Assembly: GCA_018714105.1 (NCBI GenBank) | Contig: DVNW01000003.1 | Span: 38,321-102,320 of the forward strand | Source: Candidatus Faecicola pullistercoris | Lineage (GTDB): Bacteria > Bacillota > Clostridia > Christensenellales > CAG-917 | Length of the DNA: 64,000 nucleotides | Reading direction: 5' to 3' | Part shown: in pieces, positions 60,336-64,000 of the stretch | Layout of the letters: the number at the start of each line of letters is the position of its first letter | How positions within the stretch are numbered: position 1 is the stretch's first letter | The notes under the pieces: model-generated | Told to the model about the DNA's origin: nothing | What the model saw: only the letters and a program-made list of their open reading frames with translations | Database searches by the model: none | Position numbers and translations under genes: made by a program

Positions 60336-61600
60336 GAAAAAATGCAATTTCAATCGTAATCGGCATTATGATTGCCGTTGTGGCTCTGTCCGCTACCGTA
60401 TATTCGGTAAGCGCAAGGCAGAACCAAAAAACCAACGATTTGTCGATAGCGGAAACGCAAAGCCACGTATTCAGTAAACATATAATCGTCAGAGGGGATA
60501 AAACTCTTGACGAAATAGAGGCGACAGCGGCAACCTTGCCCGAATATACGGGAGTATACATGTCTGACAGCCGAGGGAAGGCTACGACAGGGGGAAGGGA
60601 GGTAACCGTCTATGCGATGCCGCTTCAACAGCAAAAGATTTTCTCCGCCGCTTTAAACGTGCCCGAGTTGGGGTTCGAAACCGACGATCCCGTACAGATA
60701 TACGTGGGGGGAAAGGCTTTTGAAGATACCGAGGTAGGGCAAAGCGTTGAGTTTACATTGGACAACGGCACCGCCGTTACCGCAACGGTGGCGGCAAAAA
60801 CTTCCGACAGGCTCGTGCTTCCCGTATATACGAAAAACGGAGACGTCTACGACCTAGAAGTCCAGGCGGAAGGATATATAGTATTTGCGGACAGATACGA
60901 TTACGCCGCCGAGGATAAGGGCTATCCCGTTATAACTTACAGTTCGGACATTTCCGACGTCGACCGACTGAAGAAGTTTGCCGAACTCAGAAAGGAGGGT
61001 TTCGACCCCGGCGAATTGTCAATCGTTTATGTAGGATATCAATCCGCCGCAACCGAAGAGGCAACATATCCCGCATTTGCATTGTACGTTTTACCCGCTC
61101 TGCTGTTGCTGTGCCTGGGAGTTCTGCTGGCTCAAAGCGTCAAGGATGCAACCTCTATACTGTTGCCGGTAGCCGCTTCTCTGATATTCGGCTTTGTCGG
61201 ATTTGTCGCAATCGGCATTTTATATAAACTGCTTTTAGATATAAATATGCTGTTTGAAGCAATAGTAGGATTTTTAGCTCTGACTGCCGTAACTTGTATC
61301 GCCGCGCTTGCAGGCAACTTTACGGCAAACAGAAAAGCTTCCGCAGCAACGGATTTTGCCGACGTTTTCAATCGCAGAGCCGACGTTGCGAAACTTGTTG
61401 TCGCCTTATTGACGGTGATCGCAGCGGCAGTATACTGCGTTATGAATCTGCAATACACTCTTGCGGCAAAACAGCCCGAGATAAGCGGATTTACCGTTGC
61501 GGAATTTGTTTGCACTGCGGCAGTAGCGCTTACGGCGGCTTTTTCCGTATATCTTGCGATAAGCGGTATCCTTAAAACGGTGAAAAAGAATGAAAAGTGA
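60332..61600 (+). CDS. FtsX/MacB-like ABC permease 2
   Basis: 422 residues. N-terminal helix (about 6-26), an external domain (about 30-245), then up to five hydrophobic segments (TYPAFALYVLPALLLLCLGVLL and following), so the C-terminal part is longer than in permease 1. The segment between helices 2 and 3 (QSVKDATSILLPVAASLIFG) carries the FtsX-loop look. Sequence is quite different from permease 1, so the two form a heteromeric transporter. Stop overlaps the ATPase start by 11 bases. Confidence 0.75.
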   Translation: MRKNAISIVIGIMIAVVALSATVYSVSARQNQKTNDLSIAETQSHVFSKHIIVRGDKTLDEIEATAATLPEYTGVYMSDSRGKATTGGREVTVYAMPLQQQKIFSAALNVPELGFETDDPVQIYVGGKAFEDTEVGQSVEFTLDNGTAVTATVAAKTSDRLVLPVYTKNGDVYDLEVQAEGYIVFADRYDYAAEDKGYPVITYSSDISDVDRLKKFAELRKEGFDPGELSIVYVGYQSAATEEATYPAFALYVLPALLLLCLGVLLAQSVKDATSILLPVAASLIFGFVGFVAIGILYKLLLDINMLFEAIVGFLALTAVTCIAALAGNFTANRKASAATDFADVFNRRADVAKLVVALLTVIAAAVYCVMNLQYTLAAKQPEISGFTVAEFVCTAAVALTAAFSVYLAISGILKTVKKNEK

Positions 61601-62264
61601 AGTCAGAAATCTTGTCAAGGAATACACCGGGCAAGGCGGGCAGAAAACCCGCGCTTTATCCGACGTAAGTTTTACCTTTGAAAGCGGCGAGCTTATTTCG
61701 ATTACCGGAAAATCGGGTTCGGGAAAATCCACGCTGCTTAAAATCCTGGGCGGGCAGATACCTTTTGACGGCGGCAGCGCCGTGATAGAAGGCGTTGCCC
61801 TTGAAAACGCTACGGCCAAATCTCTGTCCGGTTACCGTAATACCAAAATCGGGCTTGTATATCAGGATTTTATGTTGGTTGACGACATAAGCGTGATCGA
61901 AAACGTCATGCTCCCGCTTTATTTCAGAAAAATGCCGCAAAGCGAAAGGTATAAAAAGGCGGCCGAAGTTTTAACCGCCGTCAACATGAAAGACAAAGCA
62001 AACCGCAAGGCCGGGACTCTGTCTGGCGGCGAAAAACAACGCGTCGCCGTGGCAAGGGCTCTTGTAAAAAATCCCGCCGTCATTCTGGCGGACGAGCCTA
62101 CGGGCGCGCTGGACGTTGCCAACGGCGCGGCGATAACGGAGTTGCTTTTTGAAATCAACGCAAAAGGGAAAACGGTTATAATAGTCACTCACGACGAGGA
62201 ACTTGCCGATAAATGCCGGAGAAAAATCGTCCTTTCGGACGGAAAAATAACAAAAATCCGATAG
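61590..62264 (+). CDS. ABC transporter ATP-binding protein (MacB/LolD type)
   Basis: 224 residues. All ATPase motifs are present: Walker A GKSGSGKST (about 39-47), Q-loop LVYQDFMLVDD, signature LSGGEKQRVAVARAL (about 140-154), Walker B VILADEPTGALD, and the switch His in VIIVTHDEELADK (about 197). Resembles the MacB/LolD/FtsE branch, whose ATPases move substrates outside the cytosol mechanically or export peptides. Drives the three permeases of this operon. Confidence 0.96.
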   Translation: MKSEVRNLVKEYTGQGGQKTRALSDVSFTFESGELISITGKSGSGKSTLLKILGGQIPFDGGSAVIEGVALENATAKSLSGYRNTKIGLVYQDFMLVDDISVIENVMLPLYFRKMPQSERYKKAAEVLTAVNMKDKANRKAGTLSGGEKQRVAVARALVKNPAVILADEPTGALDVANGAAITELLFEINAKGKTVIIVTHDEELADKCRRKIVLSDGKITKIR

Positions 62265-62328
62265 CGCGACCGACGTTTTCGGAAAATCGGCTTTCGGCAT
62301 ACAATGACGCTTATTACGGAAGGTTGCG

Positions 62329-63333
62329 ATGAACTGTTTCAGAATAGTTAAAAACGCGTTAAAAATAATATTCGCCAACAAACAGGTGGTTGCCGTTTAT
62401 CTGCTTTGCCAGATAATAAGCTATTATTGCATACTTTACAGCGTCGAGGCAGGTATAGATATGACGTTATCTTCGGAATATATGACGCACACATACGCCT
62501 TTGCCGCCGCTTCGGCCGAAGATCTTGATTATATAGAATCTTACGCAGTGCAAAGCGAGGATATTCAATACGTCGCACTGCAGACTCCGGACGGCGCTTA
62601 CTGCTATATAAAGCGGAATCGTTCGGTAACGCTGGCTTCGGGACGCCTTCCCGATAACGATGCTGACGCTCTGCAAGCCGCTCTGCCCGAAAATGCGGCC
62701 GCCGAGCTCGGCGTAACGGCGGGGAGCGTAATCCAGACGGGAGAAACGGCCGTTACGGTTACGGGAATACTGAAAGACTCTTTCGTAATCGTCAACAAGG
62801 CTTATGTCGCCCGAAACGGATTTAGCGGGGTGACGGTAAAAGCTACGAGGTACGAAAGCGGGCAGATCGACGCCCTTACGGCGGAGCTTGCCTCGCGCGG
62901 GGCAACGTATACGGCGCCGCCGCGCGCGAATATTCTGTTGCTTATGAGGGAAAATCCTTTAAGTCTGGTAATAGCCGCGCTGGCCGTGATAATCATAATA
63001 TCCACTCTTATAATTTACAAGTATTACTATCTGAGGCTGAAACGGTTTAACCTTATTATGCGGCAGGAGGGAAGCCGTGTTCGCGACGTATACTTTTCCA
63101 CTTCGCTGACCTGTCTTGCCCTTGCCGCGCTGATAGCCGTTTTCGGAAGCGTTGTTTTCGGTATAGTCGGGTTAATCGAAGGGCGCAACGCCGGACTATA
63201 TTTTATGTCGGGGTACGCTTTGGGAGCGGCCGAGCACTTTGCGGTGGCAATATCTTATCTGGCGGCGGTGCTTGTATTATCTCTGTTATATATTACGGCT
63301 TTAACCCGTAAAAAACGCAAAACAAAGGATTAA
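62329..63333 (+). CDS. FtsX/MacB-like ABC permease 3
   Basis: 334 residues. Same plan as permeases 1 and 2: N-terminal helix (about 15-32), external domain (about 40-205), then three helices (about 208-230, 257-285 and 297-325), with YYYLRLKRFNLIMRQEGSRV before helix 3, the loop typical of these permeases. GGAAGG site; 64 bases after the ATPase with no gene between. A third, distinct permease in a MacB-type unit is unusual. A terminator follows at 63395. Confidence 0.78.
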   Translation: MNCFRIVKNALKIIFANKQVVAVYLLCQIISYYCILYSVEAGIDMTLSSEYMTHTYAFAAASAEDLDYIESYAVQSEDIQYVALQTPDGAYCYIKRNRSVTLASGRLPDNDADALQAALPENAAAELGVTAGSVIQTGETAVTVTGILKDSFVIVNKAYVARNGFSGVTVKATRYESGQIDALTAELASRGATYTAPPRANILLLMRENPLSLVIAALAVIIIISTLIIYKYYYLRLKRFNLIMRQEGSRVRDVYFSTSLTCLALAALIAVFGSVVFGIVGLIEGRNAGLYFMSGYALGAAEHFAVAISYLAAVLVLSLLYITALTRKKRKTKD

Positions 63334-63394
63334 AAGTAAAATTCATAATTTAAAACCGTTATTATAACAATTTAAACGATTTGTCTTTTCGGCG

Positions 63395-63432
63395 AACACC
63401 CCGCGCATATTGCTTTGCGGGGTGTTTTATTT
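63395..63432 (+). terminator. Terminator after the ABC operon
   Basis: AACACCCCGC (63395-63404) and GCGGGGTGTT (63417-63426), 10-bp stem with TTTATTT. Confidence 0.85.
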
Positions 63433-63444
63433 CGGTTTTTATTG

Positions 63445-63705
63445 GGCGGGGCGGACGGCAAAACCGTGGTTCAGGCGTATATAGGAGCGCAGCAGGGAGA
63501 TCATCCTTTAAGACAGCTTAAAGCCTTTAAAAAAGTATTTCTTAAAAAAGGAGAAAGCCAATACGTCGAACTGTCGGTAGACAAAGACGACCTCCGTTAT
63601 TACGACGAGCACACCGGGAAATTTTATCTCGAAAAGGAATACAGGGTTTACGTAGGCCGCGACGTGGAAGACAGCTCCAACCTTACCGCAGACGTAACAA
63701 TGTAA
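63445..63705 (+). pseudogene. 3' remnant of a GH3 beta-glycosidase (Fn3-like C-terminal domain)
   Basis: 86 codons reading GADGKTVVQAYIGAQQGDHP, then LKAFKKVFLKKGESQYVELS and YYDEHTGKFYLEKEYRVYVG. This is the fibronectin-type-III-like domain that ends family 3 glycoside hydrolases (pattern VVQ.Y......P...LK.FkKv.LkkGE...V......DL..YD). The GH3 catalytic domains that should precede it are missing; instead the sequence joins the ABC operon terminator about 15 bases upstream. There is no start codon or ribosome site of its own. It is a truncated relic, whose missing part was lost by deletion or never transferred. Confidence 0.8.
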
Positions 63706-63753
63706 CCAAGATGGCGGTGCATTAAACAAAATATTTAAACAGTAGGAGATAAA

Positions 63754-64000
63754 ATGCAAATTATTATTGGAATATTTATGACAATAACATGTTGGATTGG
63801 TTTCATAATATATCAGCCTTTTTATATAATAGCAAATACGATAAATAAAGATATAAGTTCAAGTCACAGGTATAAATTTATTAAAGTTATTCAAAAAACA
63901 TATGAATTATTATTTATTTCTCTTATTAACCTGGTTGCTTTTGTGGTTCAATTTACCAATATATCGCACGATATGCAATTCATTTTGCTAGTGATAGATG
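63754..64000 (+). CDS. Partial hypothetical membrane protein, A+T-rich
   Basis: ATG 63754 with AGGAG five bases upstream; 82 codons and no stop before the window ends. The protein begins MQIIIGIFMTITCWIGFIIY, a first membrane helix, then a short basic loop (KDISSSHRYKFIKVIQKTYE) and a second helix (LLFISLINLVAFVVQF). No family can be named from this part. The DNA is clearly richer in A and T, and in codons such as ATA, TTA and AAA, than every gene left of it, which suggests foreign origin. Confidence 0.65.
   Translation, partial: MQIIIGIFMTITCWIGFIIYQPFYIIANTINKDISSSHRYKFIKVIQKTYELLFISLINLVAFVVQFTNISHDMQFILLVID

Noticed and set aside
1..64000. CRISPR arrays, tRNA or rRNA genes, insertion sequences, integrases
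   Set aside because: No regularly spaced repeats, cloverleaf-like segments, rRNA-like stretches or transposase motifs were found by eye on either strand.

Overview
The window reads as a chromosomal segment of a low-to-mid GC, Gram-positive anaerobe of the clostridial kind. The evidence is a YyaC-type sporulation protease, a RicT/YaaT gene in the tmk-holB-ricT order known from Bacillus and Clostridia, a Cys T-box leader, a 2[4Fe-4S] ferredoxin, a radical-SAM sulfatase activator (an anaerobic enzyme), lipoproteins with Gram-positive style signal peptides, and no outer-membrane genes. A gut lineage near Christensenellales is my guess from style and gene content, not something the sequence proves. 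No rRNA, tRNA, CRISPR array, integrase or transposase was seen.

Layout. 1-2.4 kb: 5' part of ftsH, yyaC and a CvpA-like membrane gene. 2.6-6.3 kb: a 1027-residue membrane-anchored repeat protein coupled to a GNAT acetyltransferase. 6.3-10.3 kb: a cysteine-responsive T-box controlling cysE, cysS and a degenerate M28-peptidase-like membrane protein. 10.3-11.5 kb: a stand-alone EIIC-like permease. 11.7-23.8 kb: two convergent gene groups that look like one metabolic locus. The plus-strand group has two tandem-SCP2-like proteins flanking a class III aminotransferase and a split transketolase, followed by a TPR protein and a D-2-hydroxyacid dehydrogenase. The minus-strand group has TetR, a second class III aminotransferase, an FGGY kinase and two class II aldolase-fold proteins, one lacking its metal-binding histidines. 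This is the best candidate for an undescribed system.

24-39 kb: mostly core genes (greA, lysS, a fold-type I decarboxylase, tmk, holB, ricT, ferredoxin, a Ca2+-type P-ATPase, an N-terminally extended glycerate kinase) with a membrane-anchored sulfatase, its maturase, and a GH29 fucosidase, which together suggest use of sulfated, fucosylated glycans. 39.6-48.9 kb: a tightly overlapped surface-polysaccharide operon (aminotransferase, initiating sugar-phosphate transferase, three glycosyltransferases, Wzy, Wzx, LicD, glycerol-3-phosphate cytidylyltransferase).

48.9-55.2 kb: two separate signalling cassettes. The first is an ECF sigma factor with an RsgI-like membrane anti-sigma and a lipoprotein; the sigma gene and the lipoprotein gene carry matching 34-bp promoters, so the lipoprotein is very probably in the regulon. 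The second is another sigma factor with a secreted C39-like cysteine peptidase and a single-pass membrane protein. 55.3-58.1 kb: a MarR-controlled redox operon (CMD-cupin fusion, flavodoxin, aldo/keto reductase) with a perfect operator palindrome in its promoter spacer. 58.1-63.3 kb: a lipoprotein and an ABC exporter with three FtsX/MacB-like permeases. 63.4-64 kb: the 3' remnant of a GH3 glycosidase and the start of an A+T-rich membrane gene, which looks like the edge of acquired DNA.
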